Below the pieces are notes generated by a model, which saw nothing but the letters and a program-made list of their open reading frames with translations, was not told where the DNA came from and ran no database searches. Positions 54,522-63,363 of a stretch of DNA of 64,000 nucleotides are shown here, piece after piece. The stretch is from positions 16,882-80,881 of the forward strand of contig JAJDVG010000055.1 in NCBI GenBank assembly GCA_022826245.1, in the 5' to 3' direction. The first letter of the stretch is position 1; each line of letters starts with the position of its first letter. Source of the stretch: Gammaproteobacteria bacterium (GTDB taxonomy: Bacteria; Pseudomonadota; Gammaproteobacteria; Steroidobacterales; Rariloculaceae). The position numbers and the translations under genes were made by a program.

Positions 54522-55291
54522 ACAGAACACTCGGCAGTGAGTGGAACGCCTTCGCGGTTGCGGTCCGGTTTCTGACCAGGGTACCGATTCCGGGAGACGC
54601 CGCCGGCGGTCCGGAAAGGCTGGCCGCCGGGGTGCGCTACTACGCGCTGGTCGGCGCCCTGATCGGCGTCGTCTGCGCCGGCGTGTACTGGCTGGCGCTG
54701 CTCGTCTTTCCAGGCCCGGTCGCCATCGTACTCGCGATCGCGGCCGGCCCCGCAATCACCGGCGCGTTTCACGAAGACGGGCTCGCGGACACCTTTGACG
54801 GCATTGGAGCAGGCGCCGGCGACCCGCAGCGCGCGCTCGAAATCATGCGCGACAGCCGACTCGGCACGTACGGCACCGTCGCGCTGATCGCAGCGCTCGC
54901 GCTCAAGTTCGCTGTACTGACCGCGCTGTCACCCGCCACGATCGGCGTCGCTCTGGTGGCGGGCCACGGCCTGTCGCGCTGGTCCGGCGTGATCGTGATG
55001 CAAACGAGCGGCTATGTCCGCGATGCCGGCGCGGCCACGCCCGTTGCCGATCGGCTGGCAGGCTTCGGATGGTTGGTGATGCTCGTCACGGCCGCGTTGC
55101 TGGTGACGAGCCTCGCCGTTTTCCTGTCACCCTTCGCGGCGATGCTCGCACTGGCCGGCCTCGGCGGCGGGCACGTACTGATGAGGCTCTACTTCGAACC
55201 GCGCCTCAAGGGCTATACGGGCGACACGCTCGGCGCCGTGCAGCAGGCCAGCGAAATCGGCCTGTATCTGGGGCTTGCCGCATGGGCCTGA
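54518..55291 (+). CDS. cobS: Adenosylcobinamide-GDP ribazoletransferase (cobalamin synthase)
   Basis: A 257-residue inner-membrane protein with several hydrophobic helices. FLTRVPIP near the N terminus and HEDGLADTFDGIGAG, an acidic metal-binding motif, are typical; KGYTGDTLGA lies near the C terminus. It joins adenosylcobinamide-GDP with alpha-ribazole (phosphate) to form cobalamin. It starts with GTG inside the cobT stop and ends 10 bp inside cobC. Confidence 0.95.
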   Translation: MNRTLGSEWNAFAVAVRFLTRVPIPGDAAGGPERLAAGVRYYALVGALIGVVCAGVYWLALLVFPGPVAIVLAIAAGPAITGAFHEDGLADTFDGIGAGAGDPQRALEIMRDSRLGTYGTVALIAALALKFAVLTALSPATIGVALVAGHGLSRWSGVIVMQTSGYVRDAGAATPVADRLAGFGWLVMLVTAALLVTSLAVFLSPFAAMLALAGLGGGHVLMRLYFEPRLKGYTGDTLGAVQQASEIGLYLGLAAWA

Positions 55292-55839
55292 TCCTCGTCC
55301 GCCATACCCGGCCGAATGTCGCCGCGGGCCTGTGCTACGGGCAGACCGACCTGGAACTCGCCGGCACCTTTGCGAACGACGCTGCCGCGGTCGTCGCTGC
55401 GCTCCCGAACATCCAGAGAGTGGCGTCGAGCCCGTTGCAGCGCTGCCGGGCGCTCGCGCGCTGCATCGCCGACGCCCGGAAGCTCCCGCTTGAATTCGAC
55501 GAGCGGCTCATGGAAATGGACTTCGGCGCCTGGGAGGGACGGCCGTGGTCCTCGATCCCGATGTCTGAACTCGATGCGTGGGACGACGACTTTCTGCACG
55601 CGCGACCGCACGGCGGCGAGAGTGTCGCGATGTTCATGAGCCGGGTCGAGGCAGCGCTCGCGGACTGGTCCGCGCGGCGGGAAACCATCGCGGTCGTCAC
55701 TCACGCGGGTGTGATCAAGGTCGCCTGTTCACGGTCGAGCGAGCTCCCGCACAACTTCGAGGCTTCGATCGGTTTCGGTGGCATCATTGAGCTGCCGGAT
55801 GCGAAGGAACAGCCGACTGAGAGGCCAAACGATGACTGA
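55282..55839 (+). CDS. cobC: Alpha-ribazole phosphatase-type histidine phosphatase
   Basis: A 185-residue histidine phosphatase. LILVRHTRPN contains the phosphorylated His; MEMDFGAWEGRPW and VVTHAGVIKVA carry the second catalytic Glu/His. In a cobalamin operon it should dephosphorylate alpha-ribazole phosphate or adenosylcobalamin phosphate. Position inside cobTSCO makes CobC the likely identity over general phosphoglycerate mutase-like enzymes. It overlaps cobS by 10 bp and cobO by 8 bp. Confidence 0.9.
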   Translation: MGLILVRHTRPNVAAGLCYGQTDLELAGTFANDAAAVVAALPNIQRVASSPLQRCRALARCIADARKLPLEFDERLMEMDFGAWEGRPWSSIPMSELDAWDDDFLHARPHGGESVAMFMSRVEAALADWSARRETIAVVTHAGVIKVACSRSSELPHNFEASIGFGGIIELPDAKEQPTERPNDD

Positions 55840-56434
55840 AGCCCGAACTCACGAGAAGAAGATGAAAGTCGAGCAGGCCGCCCATCGCAAACGGGTAGCA
55901 GCCGCATCCAAACCCGAGCGCGGGCTCGTGCTCGTCTACACGGGGGACGGCAAGGGCAAGTCGAGCTCCGCCTTCGGCGTGATCGTGCGCGCACTCGGTT
56001 GGGGACGGACGGTCGGCGTCGTGCAGTTCATCAAGGGCCAATGGAAAACCGGCGAGCGGCAGTTCTTCGCGCAATTCGAGGACCAGATCGTCTGGCACAC
56101 CATGGGCGAAGGCTTCACATGGGACACTCAGGACCTCGAACGCGACACGGCCGTCGCCCAGACAGCGTTCGACAAGGCCCGGGAACTCCTCGCGAGCGGC
56201 GATTACGATCTCGTCGTCCTCGACGAGATCAACATCGCCCTGCAGTATGGCTACCTGGCCGAAGACGCCGTCATCGACGGTCTCAACGCGCGCTCCGAAC
56301 GCACGAGCGTGATCCTCACGGGCCGCAACGCCGGGGAGAATGTCTGCGAATACGCCGACCTCGTCAGCGAGATGCGCGCCGTCAAGCATCCGTTCGACGC
56401 AGGCATCAAGGCCGTGCGGGGCATCGATTTCTGA
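55832..56434 (+). CDS. cobO: Cob(I)alamin / corrinoid adenosyltransferase (CobA/CobO family)
   Basis: A 200-residue ATP:co(I)rrinoid adenosyltransferase. VYTGDGKGKSSSAFG is the P-loop, QFIKGQWKTGE and VVLDEINIALQYGYL follow, and LTGRNAGENVCEYADLVSEM is split as the conserved C-terminal region. It attaches the 5'-deoxyadenosyl group to reduced corrinoids. Without corrin-ring genes nearby it probably serves salvage. Last gene of cobTSCO, overlapping cobC by 8 bp. Confidence 0.94.
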   Translation: MTEARTHEKKMKVEQAAHRKRVAAASKPERGLVLVYTGDGKGKSSSAFGVIVRALGWGRTVGVVQFIKGQWKTGERQFFAQFEDQIVWHTMGEGFTWDTQDLERDTAVAQTAFDKARELLASGDYDLVVLDEINIALQYGYLAEDAVIDGLNARSERTSVILTGRNAGENVCEYADLVSEMRAVKHPFDAGIKAVRGIDF

Positions 56435-56577
56435 ATCCGCGACCTGCGGAGAGCGAATGGACCGCAGGCACGAGAACGATAGCCACGAAACCACGGCGTC
56501 GTCTCGGGTGCAATACGCTTGTACACGAGGGCAACGACTGATCGCCACATAGACCGTCGAGAGTCAGCCGGCGACAG

Positions 56578-56607
56578 TTGACACCCGCTCTCCCATCTCC
56601 CGACAAT
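56578..56607 (+). promoter_or_regulatory. Sigma-70 promoter ahead of the cobalamin riboswitch
   Basis: TTGACA (56578-56583), an exact -35 box, is followed after 18 bp by GACAAT (56602-56607). Transcription would start near 56614, just where the riboswitch fold begins. The preceding stretch from 56435 holds nothing I recognise. Confidence 0.6.
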
Positions 56608-56613
56608 ACACAC

Positions 56614-56775
56614 AGATGGTGTCGCCACGAAGGCGGCCATGAGGGAACTCGGTGTAATTCCGAGGCTGTACCCGCAACTGTAAGCCGGGAGCTTGCGGCC
56701 CACAGGCCACTGGAGACTTCTCCGGGAAGGCGGCCAAAAAGCGATGATCGGCGAGCCAGGAGACCTGCCATCGCG
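56614..56775 (+). ncRNA. Cobalamin riboswitch
   Basis: The aptamer is complete. In order it shows GGAACTCGGTG with AATTCCG, CCCGCAACTGTAAGC, GCCACTG (56706-56712), GGGAAGG and the B12 box AGCCAGGAGACCTGCC (56754-56769). It lies between cobO and btuB, after a good promoter and 175 bp before the btuB start codon. Binding of adenosyl- or methylcobalamin should lower expression of btuB and the downstream transporter genes. Confidence 0.96.
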
Positions 56776-56921
56776 TCGTTCGTTCGCGGGTCGGGAATAG
56801 TGCCGGCGAACGGGAGCGAGCATCGGGCCGCAACCCGGTGTCCCTTCTCCCGGGTAACGACATGCAACAAGGGCCGCGCCCCGCGGCGCCTGTCGTCGCC
56901 GGGGCCGGAGTTGTCGTTCGG

Positions 56922-56946
56922 CGCGCCCTCCAGGGCGCGGGAGGGG
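56922..56946 (+). promoter_or_regulatory. Hairpin abutting the btuB ribosome-binding site
   Basis: CGCGCCCT-CC-AGGGCGCG (56922-56939) is a perfect 8-bp hairpin directly followed by the Shine-Dalgarno run GGAGGGG (56940-56946), four bases before the btuB ATG. CCCTCC in the hairpin is complementary to GGAGGG, so an alternative pairing could hide the ribosome site. This is a candidate expression platform for translational control. Confidence 0.5.
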
Positions 56947-56950
56947 ACCG

Positions 56951-58801
56951 ATGCTGCGCTCTCTGTCGACTTTCGGGCTGGCCGTTCCGGCTGCCTTTTT
57001 CACGCTCGCTCAGGCTCAATCGCCGGATAACGGCGAAGACTCGCAAATCGACACCATCGTCGTGACCGGCACGCGGCTCGAACAGACCGCCGCCGAGGCG
57101 GGGTCGACGATCCGGATCATCGACGCCGCGAGAATCGAAACGCTCGGTTTCGATCAGGCGCTCGATGCCATCGCCAACGCGCCTGGAGTGACCATCAACC
57201 AGAACGGCGCCTTCGGCGGCATCGCCACCGTGAGCATTCGCGGCGCCTCCAGCGATCAGACGCTCGTGCTGATCGACGGCGTGTCGGTCAATGACACGAC
57301 ATCGCCCGGCGGCGGCTTCGATTTCTCGCGACTCGACACGGAGAACATCGAGCGGATCGAGATACTTAGCGGACCGCAGTCGACGCTCTGGGGTACGGAT
57401 GCCATCGGCGGTGTCGTCTCCATCGTCACGAAGCGGCCCACGGACGGACTGAGCGGCAGCCTGTTCGGCCAGGCGGGTTCGTTCGGCTCGTTTCGCGGCG
57501 GCGCCTCGGTCAGCCATGCGAGCGAGCGGGGGGACTTCCGGATCGCGGCGACGCGGCTTTCGTCCGACGGGATCTCCAAGGCCGACGAGCGCAACGGCAA
57601 TACGGAAGACGACGGATTCGATTCCCTGTCGCTGGCCGCCCAGGGCGGGTTCAACCTGCCCGGCGGCGCGCGTATCGATGCCAGCGTGCTGCGCAACGAC
57701 GCGAGGACCGAATTCGACAGCTACTCCTTCGGCGCTCAGGGCAGCATCGGCGACGGCGACGAGGTCAGCGAGACGCAGGAACTGTCGGCGAACCTGTCAC
57801 TGACGGCGCCGCTGCTCGATGGCCGGTTCGAGAACTTCCTCATGCTCGGCCGCGCGGAAATCGACCGGAACAACGCCACGAACGGCTCCCCGAGCTTCGA
57901 TGCGCAAGGAGAACGCACGCTGTTCCGATATCAGGGTACGCTCGCCATCGACGCGCGCAACACGCTGGCCGCCGGTGTGGAACGTGAGGAATCGACGGCC
58001 AATCTCGACCGCAGTTCGCTCAGCGGGCTGTTCGCGCTGTACGAATTCCGCCCGCTCGACACGCTCAACCTCACTGCCGGCCTGCGCTCCGACGACCACG
58101 ATCGCTTCGGCTCGGAAACCACCGCCCGCTTTGCCGCCGCCTGGCGGCTGAGCTCCGGCCTGACGCTGCGTGGAAGCTGGGGCGAGGGCTTCAAGGCGCC
58201 GACGATCTTCCAGTCCACCTTCTTCTGCTGCGGCGCGGGCGCGGCGAACGAAGCACTGCGGCCGGAAAGGTCCCAAGGCATCGATGTCGGTCTCGACTGG
58301 CGATCGGCCGATGGACGCGGCCAGGCAGGCATCACGCTCTTCCAGCAGGACACCGAGGACCTGATCGTGTTCTCGTTCGGAGTCGGCGGCTACGAGAACG
58401 TCGCTGAAGTCGACTCCGAGGGCGTCGAAGTCAGCGCCCGGTGGGCCATCACGCCCACGCTCGAATTGTACGCGGACTACGCCTGGATCAGGGCGACGCA
58501 GGGCGACGGCACGCGGCTTCGGTACCTGCCGAGGCACTCCGGCGACCTCGCGCTGAGCTTCGATCCGCCCGGCCCCTTCTCGGGCTCCGTGCTGGTGCGC
58601 TACAACGGCCGGGAAACGGACCGTGCCGGCATCGACGTCGACGACTGGACACGGCTTGATGTCAACGCCCGCTACGCACTGTCCGAACGCTTCGAACTGT
58701 ACGCCCGGCTCGAGAACGTACTCGATACCCACTACCAGCAGGTCCTGGGCTACGGTACGCCGGGCCGATCGGGGTCCGTGGGCGCGCGATGGCGGTACTG
58801 A
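56951..58801 (+). CDS. btuB: TonB-dependent vitamin B12 receptor
   Basis: A 616-residue outer-membrane receptor: Sec signal peptide, TonB-box-like IDTIVVTGTR, plug domain (VSIRGASSDQTLVLIDG, GPQSTLWGTDAIGGVVSI in part) and a C-terminal 22-strand barrel ending in VGARWRY with the usual aromatic terminus. Size is close to E. coli BtuB. The upstream cobalamin riboswitch and downstream B12 ABC transporter set the substrate. It overlaps btuF by one base (TGATG). Confidence 0.94.
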   Translation: MLRSLSTFGLAVPAAFFTLAQAQSPDNGEDSQIDTIVVTGTRLEQTAAEAGSTIRIIDAARIETLGFDQALDAIANAPGVTINQNGAFGGIATVSIRGASSDQTLVLIDGVSVNDTTSPGGGFDFSRLDTENIERIEILSGPQSTLWGTDAIGGVVSIVTKRPTDGLSGSLFGQAGSFGSFRGGASVSHASERGDFRIAATRLSSDGISKADERNGNTEDDGFDSLSLAAQGGFNLPGGARIDASVLRNDARTEFDSYSFGAQGSIGDGDEVSETQELSANLSLTAPLLDGRFENFLMLGRAEIDRNNATNGSPSFDAQGERTLFRYQGTLAIDARNTLAAGVEREESTANLDRSSLSGLFALYEFRPLDTLNLTAGLRSDDHDRFGSETTARFAAAWRLSSGLTLRGSWGEGFKAPTIFQSTFFCCGAGAANEALRPERSQGIDVGLDWRSADGRGQAGITLFQQDTEDLIVFSFGVGGYENVAEVDSEGVEVSARWAITPTLELYADYAWIRATQGDGTRLRYLPRHSGDLALSFDPPGPFSGSVLVRYNGRETDRAGIDVDDWTRLDVNARYALSERFELYARLENVLDTHYQQVLGYGTPGRSGSVGARWRY

Positions 58802-59682
58802 TGCCTGACTCGCGCCAGGCCCCGGAGCGGGCCGCTCACCGGCGGCCATGGCTCGCCATCCTGCTGGCCACGGCACTGTATGGCTGCGGCATGGATGCGC
58901 CCGATCGCCCTGCCCGGTTGCGCCTCCCCGACCGCCTACCCGAGCGCGTCGTCAGTCTCGACTACTGCGCCGACCAGTACGTGCTCAGATTCGTGGACAG
59001 GGATCGCATCCTCGCGGTCTCGCCGGATGCGGACGCGGACTTCTCCTACATGCGCGAGCATGCCGCGGGACTGCGCGCGGTCCGGCCGGTCGCCGAGGAT
59101 GTCATGATCCTCAAGCCCGACCTCGTGGTGCGCTCGTACGGCGGCGGACCCAACGCTCCGACGATGTTCGAACGCGCCGGCATCGCCGTGCACACGATAG
59201 GCTGGGCCGAGGACATCGAGGGAGTGATGCGCGCGGTCGGGGAAACGGCCCGCGCGCTCGGAGCGGCCGAGCGCGGAGCGGCCGTCGTCGCGGACATGCG
59301 AACGCGGCTCGCGGCGTTAGCCGCTGCCGCGCCCGGCACCGAAGCGCTCTACATGACGCCGTCCGGCGTAACTTCCGGTCCCGGGTCGCTGGTCGACGAG
59401 ATGTTCCAGGCCGCGGGACTCGACAACTTTCAGACCGAACCGGGATGGCGGCCAATTCCTCTCGAGCGCCTCGTGTACGAACAACCCGACCTGATCGTAC
59501 CCGCCTTCTTCGACAGTCTGACCGACCACCCGGAAGCGTGGAGTCCGATGCGCCATCCCGTCGCGCGAACTCGCCTGCAGTCCGACATACCGCTCATCCC
59601 GATCGAGGGCGCCTGGACGGCCTGCGGCGCCTGGTTCCTCGTGGATGCGGTGGAGGCGCTGGCGAGGGGCGCCGCGCGCTGA
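58801..59682 (+). CDS. btuF: Cobalamin ABC transporter substrate-binding protein (BtuF-like)
   Basis: A 293-residue TroA/BtuF-type binding protein with an export signal and a lipobox-like LYGC (Cys29), so probably a lipoprotein. PERVVSLDYCADQYVLRF and LKPDLVVRSYGGG are typical of helical-backbone corrinoid/siderophore binders. Context (riboswitch, btuB, btuC, btuD) indicates cobalamin. The ATG at 58801 overlaps the btuB TGA. Confidence 0.88.
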   Translation: MPDSRQAPERAAHRRPWLAILLATALYGCGMDAPDRPARLRLPDRLPERVVSLDYCADQYVLRFVDRDRILAVSPDADADFSYMREHAAGLRAVRPVAEDVMILKPDLVVRSYGGGPNAPTMFERAGIAVHTIGWAEDIEGVMRAVGETARALGAAERGAAVVADMRTRLAALAAAAPGTEALYMTPSGVTSGPGSLVDEMFQAAGLDNFQTEPGWRPIPLERLVYEQPDLIVPAFFDSLTDHPEAWSPMRHPVARTRLQSDIPLIPIEGAWTACGAWFLVDAVEALARGAAR

Positions 59683-59685
59683 GCC

Positions 59686-60669
59686 ATGCGCGGCGGCTTC
59701 GCGGCGCTGACGGCAGCCTGCGCGGTGGCGCTGTTCGCCGCCTGCCTGCTCGGCTCGACACCGATGGAGGCGGAGCGCGTTCTGGCCGCGCTGCTGGGCT
59801 TCGGCGATGCTTCCGATCGACTGGTGGTCCTGCAGATCCGGCTGCCGAGAGCCCTGGCCGCCTTCGCCGTCGGAGCGGCACTCGGCGCGAGCGGCGCGGC
59901 CCTGCAGGGACTGCTGCGCAATCCTCTTGCTGAACCGGGCGTGCTCGGCATTTCCGCCGTCGCGTCGCTCGGCGCGACCGGAGCGCTGTACTGGGGCTTC
60001 GCCGCGGTGAGCGCATGGATCATGCCGGCCGCAGCCATCGCCGGTGCATTCGCCGGGACCGCGTTGATCGCGCTCGCGGCGCTGCGCACGGCTTCGGCGG
60101 TGACGCTCATCCTGATCGGCGTGGGACTCGCCAGTTTCGCCGGCGCCGCGATGAACCTCATGATGAACCTGGCGCCGAACCCGTTTTCGCTCGCGGACAT
60201 GATCAACTGGATGCTCGGTTCGGTTGAAAACCGGAGCTTTCCGGACCTCGCGTTCGCCGCGCCCTTCCTCATCGCGGGTTTCGGCGTGCTGTTCGCCTCC
60301 CGGCGCGGTCTGTCGGCCCTGACGCTTGGCGAGGAAGCCGCGAGCGGCGTCGGCCTGAACCTGCGCCGGCAACGCATCGCGGTCGTGCTCGGCACGGGCC
60401 TCGCCACCGGCGCCGCCGTCTCGCTTGCCGGCGTCATCGGCTTCGTCGGCATCGTCGCGCCCCACATCGTGCGCCCCATGGTCGATCATGACCCGGCGCG
60501 TTCGCTGCTGCCGTCGGCCCTGCTCGCCGGGCTGATCCTCGTACTCGCGGACATCGGCGTTCGGCTCGTGCCGACGGTCAGCGAACTCAAGCTCGGGGTC
60601 GTTGCGGCTCTGGTCGGGGCGCCCGCGTTCATCTGGATCGCCATGCAACGGCGCACCGTGCACGACTGA
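59686..60669 (+). CDS. btuC: Cobalamin ABC transporter permease (FecCD family)
   Basis: A 327-residue inner-membrane permease of the FecCD/BtuC family with about ten helices. RLPRALAAFAVGAALGASGAA is split as the N-terminal family signature; NPLAEPGVLGIS, GEEAASGVGLNL and GFVGIVAPHIVR (the contact with the ATPase) are diagnostic. It starts 3 bp after btuF and ends 12 bp before btuD. Iron-siderophore permeases share the fold; the locus argues for B12. Confidence 0.92.
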   Translation: MRGGFAALTAACAVALFAACLLGSTPMEAERVLAALLGFGDASDRLVVLQIRLPRALAAFAVGAALGASGAALQGLLRNPLAEPGVLGISAVASLGATGALYWGFAAVSAWIMPAAAIAGAFAGTALIALAALRTASAVTLILIGVGLASFAGAAMNLMMNLAPNPFSLADMINWMLGSVENRSFPDLAFAAPFLIAGFGVLFASRRGLSALTLGEEAASGVGLNLRRQRIAVVLGTGLATGAAVSLAGVIGFVGIVAPHIVRPMVDHDPARSLLPSALLAGLILVLADIGVRLVPTVSELKLGVVAALVGAPAFIWIAMQRRTVHD

Positions 60670-60681
60670 AGGTCCGAACCG

Positions 60682-61473
60682 ATGTCTCCGTCCATGGAAC
60701 AGCCCGATCGCTTCCGCGGATTGCAGGTCACGGACCTCTCGGTTTCCGCGGGCCGGGTCACGCTCGTTGCCGGCGCGTCGTTTCGGCTGCAGCCCGGTGA
60801 ACTCGCCGCCCTGCTCGGTCCGAACGGGGCCGGCAAGACGAGCCTGCTGCGCGGGGTCATCGGGCTCGCGCCGCGCGTGTCGGGCCGGGCGAGCATCGAC
60901 GGCGAGGATATTGCCGCGATGACGCCCCGGCGGCGGGCGCGGCAGCTGTCCTACCTGCCCCAGAACCGCCCGCTGGCGTGGCCGAGCCCGGTCCGGGACG
61001 TCGTCGCGCTCGGGCGTTTCTCCCACGGCGCCGCGCTCGGGCGGCTGCGCGGCGCCGACCGGCACGCCGTGGAACGCGCCATTGCCGCGTGCGATCTCGA
61101 TGCGTTGGCCGGACGCCCGACCTCGACGCTGTCAGGCGGGGAACTGGCACGGGTCCACTGCGCCCGTGCATTCGCGGCCGAAGCGCCGCTCCTGATCGCC
61201 GACGAACCCGTTGCAGAGCTCGATCCCTATCACCAGTTCCGCGTCATGGACCTGATCCGCGACTTCGTCGATCGGGGCGGCGGCGCGCTCGTCGTATTGC
61301 ACGACGTCGCGCTCGCACGGCGCTATGCCGACCGCCTGCTCTGGATGAAGGCCGGGAGCATCGTCGCCGACGGGCCGCCGTCGGAGACACTGGATGCAGC
61401 CCGTCTGGAGCAGATTTACGGCGTGCGCGGCCGTGTTGACGGCGAGCGCGTGGACATCCTCGGGCCGCTCTGA
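60682..61473 (+). CDS. btuD: Cobalamin ABC transporter ATP-binding protein
   Basis: A 263-residue ABC ATPase: Walker A GPNGAGKTS, Q-loop LPQNRPL, signature TLSGGELARVHCARA, Walker B LLIADEPVAELD and switch His in VVLHDVALARRY. It powers uptake by BtuC with BtuF. Last gene of the riboswitch-controlled btuBFCD operon; cobU converges 22 bp beyond its stop. Confidence 0.92.
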   Translation: MSPSMEQPDRFRGLQVTDLSVSAGRVTLVAGASFRLQPGELAALLGPNGAGKTSLLRGVIGLAPRVSGRASIDGEDIAAMTPRRRARQLSYLPQNRPLAWPSPVRDVVALGRFSHGAALGRLRGADRHAVERAIAACDLDALAGRPTSTLSGGELARVHCARAFAAEAPLLIADEPVAELDPYHQFRVMDLIRDFVDRGGGALVVLHDVALARRYADRLLWMKAGSIVADGPPSETLDAARLEQIYGVRGRVDGERVDILGPL

Positions 61474-61495
61474 CGGCAAGTGCAACGGGCGGGGA

Positions 61496-62008
61496 TTACC
61501 GCGGCTTCACCACCATGGGAAACCCCGCAACCATGAATTCCACGCACTCGCAGACTGCGGCGACAGCCTGGTTCAGCTCTCCCTGGGCATCCCTGAACGC
61601 GCGGCCGAGGTACGCCGTCGGCACGAGTCCCGTACCCACCTCGTTCGACACGAGGATCACCGGACCGGGCGCAGTCTTGAGGAACGCGACGAGGGCGGCG
61701 CTGTGAGCGTCAACGTCGCGCTCGTAATGCATGAGGTTGCCGAGCCAGAGCGTCAGGCAGTCGACGATCACGACGCGATCGGGACCGGATGCGGTTTCGA
61801 GCGCCTCGACGAGATCGATGGGAGCCTCGACCGTGGCGAACTCCGGCCCGCGGTCGCGACGATGGCGCTCGATGCGTGCCGCCATCTCCGCGTCGGACCG
61901 TTCCGCGGTCGCGATGAAGACCCGTTCTGCCGGCAGGTGCCCGGCAAGTTCGAGCGCACGGCGGCTCTTGCCCGACCGGGCGCCGCCGACTATGAGGGTC
62001 GTCCGCAT
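61496..62008 (-). CDS. cobU: Adenosylcobinamide kinase / guanylyltransferase
   Basis: A 170-residue protein. TLIVGGARSGKSRRALELA is the P-loop and FIATAERSDAEM, VDCLTLWLGNLMH and VSNEVGTGLVP are CobU/CobP signatures. It phosphorylates adenosylcobinamide and then forms adenosylcobinamide-GDP, the CobS substrate. It is encoded opposite to btuBFCD. The ATG at 62008 gives the normal N terminus; the frame to 62209 overlaps the sulfotransferase gene and is unsupported. Confidence 0.94.
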   Translation of the reverse strand: MRTTLIVGGARSGKSRRALELAGHLPAERVFIATAERSDAEMAARIERHRRDRGPEFATVEAPIDLVEALETASGPDRVVIVDCLTLWLGNLMHYERDVDAHSAALVAFLKTAPGPVILVSNEVGTGLVPTAYLGRAFRDAQGELNQAVAAVCECVEFMVAGFPMVVKPR

Positions 62009-62039
62009 GTGCCCCGCGGTCGATCGTCGCCGGACGCGC

Positions 62040-63281
62040 TCAGCCGTCGGCCTGCACGGCGATCTCGAATCGCTTGCAGTAGTCCCGGAAGCGCTCGACG
62101 ACCGCATCGCGATCGAGGCCGTACTGGGCCAGAGAGTAACGGTGCGCACCGTGCTTGTTCTTCGGGTTCGCGGCCAGATATCCGGCCATCGCCAGCCGCG
62201 CTTCCTCACTCACCGGCCAACCGAGGAAACCGTAGATTCGTTCGACCGCCGCGAGCGGCGCCGCGACGATCTCGTCGTAACCGACGTCGAGAAATCGCTC
62301 CGCCGCCGCCCGGCTGCGAACGGCCAGGAAGTTCTCGAGCGCCCCGGCCCAACGCGCGGTCCAGTCGGCCGCGACCTCGGCCGGATCGACATCGTCGCTG
62401 AAAGCGCGCCGCAGCACCGTCGCGTGACTGGCCATCGAGGCGATGACGCGTAACGGATCGCGATGGGTCTGGATGATCCGCGCATCCGGATAGCGGTCGA
62501 GCAAGGCGGCTAGCCCGAACAGGTGCCCGGGCGCCTTGAGCACCCAGCGGCCCATTGGCCCACGAGCCTGCAGGTGCTGCAGAAAACGCCGATGAAAGGC
62601 GTAGGCAAGCTCCTGACCATGTCGCTCGAACCAGTCCTCATAGGACGCAACGTTGTGAGTAGTGTGAAACTGGATGCTCATGAACACCGGCGCCGTGATC
62701 GCGATGCATTCCTGCGGCAGGTCCGGCGCAAGCGGATGAATCTTCATGAACTCGGGCGCGAGGCGGTCGGTCCAGGCGAGACGCGCCGCGGTCCTGCGGC
62801 GCGCCCTCTCGACCCCGGCCGCATCGTTCGCGAATCCTGCCGGGTACATGACTTCCCAGGTCAGCGGACAACGGTTGGCGGGATCGACGCTCAGCAGGCC
62901 GTGCAGCAGGGTCGTGCCGGTGCGCGGCAGACCGACGACGAACACCGGCGCTTCGATCGCTTCGTTCGCGATGCCGGGCGATCGGGCGCGTTCGGCCTCC
63001 AGGTGCAGCAGGGTCTCGAGCAGGCTGACGATGAGCTCTCGAACCGTGACCCGCCCGAGAGTCGTGAGGGCTGCTTCGCGTCGATAGGCGTCGAGCAGGC
63101 GCGTGAGCGGCCCGTCGATGGGCCAGTCGCCGAAGTCGTCGAGGCGGGCCCGCCGCCGCGCGGCACTCTCGATCGCTGCGCGTTCGAGCGATGGCGCGTC
63201 GACACCGATGCCCCGGAGCGCCTTGCCGCCGGCGTTGAGCGCGCCCACTCCGGCGGCAGTCCCGAGGCTTGCAAGGTTCAT
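62040..63281 (-). CDS. Sulfotransferase-family protein
   Basis: A 413-residue protein. PVFVVGLPRTGTTLLHGLL is the PAPS 5'-phosphosulfate loop, WVLKAPGHLFGLAALLDRYPDA is split as the central region, and IIQTHRDPLRVIAS carries the 3'-phosphate-binding His/Arg/Ser. It resembles the long sulfotransferase family common in marine and actinobacterial genomes, possibly acting on lipids or sterol-like compounds. The ATG at 63281 fits the compact start MNLASLG. It is divergent from apt, 82 bp apart. Confidence 0.87.
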   Translation of the reverse strand: MNLASLGTAAGVGALNAGGKALRGIGVDAPSLERAAIESAARRRARLDDFGDWPIDGPLTRLLDAYRREAALTTLGRVTVRELIVSLLETLLHLEAERARSPGIANEAIEAPVFVVGLPRTGTTLLHGLLSVDPANRCPLTWEVMYPAGFANDAAGVERARRRTAARLAWTDRLAPEFMKIHPLAPDLPQECIAITAPVFMSIQFHTTHNVASYEDWFERHGQELAYAFHRRFLQHLQARGPMGRWVLKAPGHLFGLAALLDRYPDARIIQTHRDPLRVIASMASHATVLRRAFSDDVDPAEVAADWTARWAGALENFLAVRSRAAAERFLDVGYDEIVAAPLAAVERIYGFLGWPVSEEARLAMAGYLAANPKNKHGAHRYSLAQYGLDRDAVVERFRDYCKRFEIAVQADG

Positions 63282-63363
63282 TTCAGAAATCCGGCGGTTT
63301 GCTACCATGTCGCCGGCGGCATTGTCGCCCAGCCACCCTCGTTGCAGCAATCCGACGCCGCCC

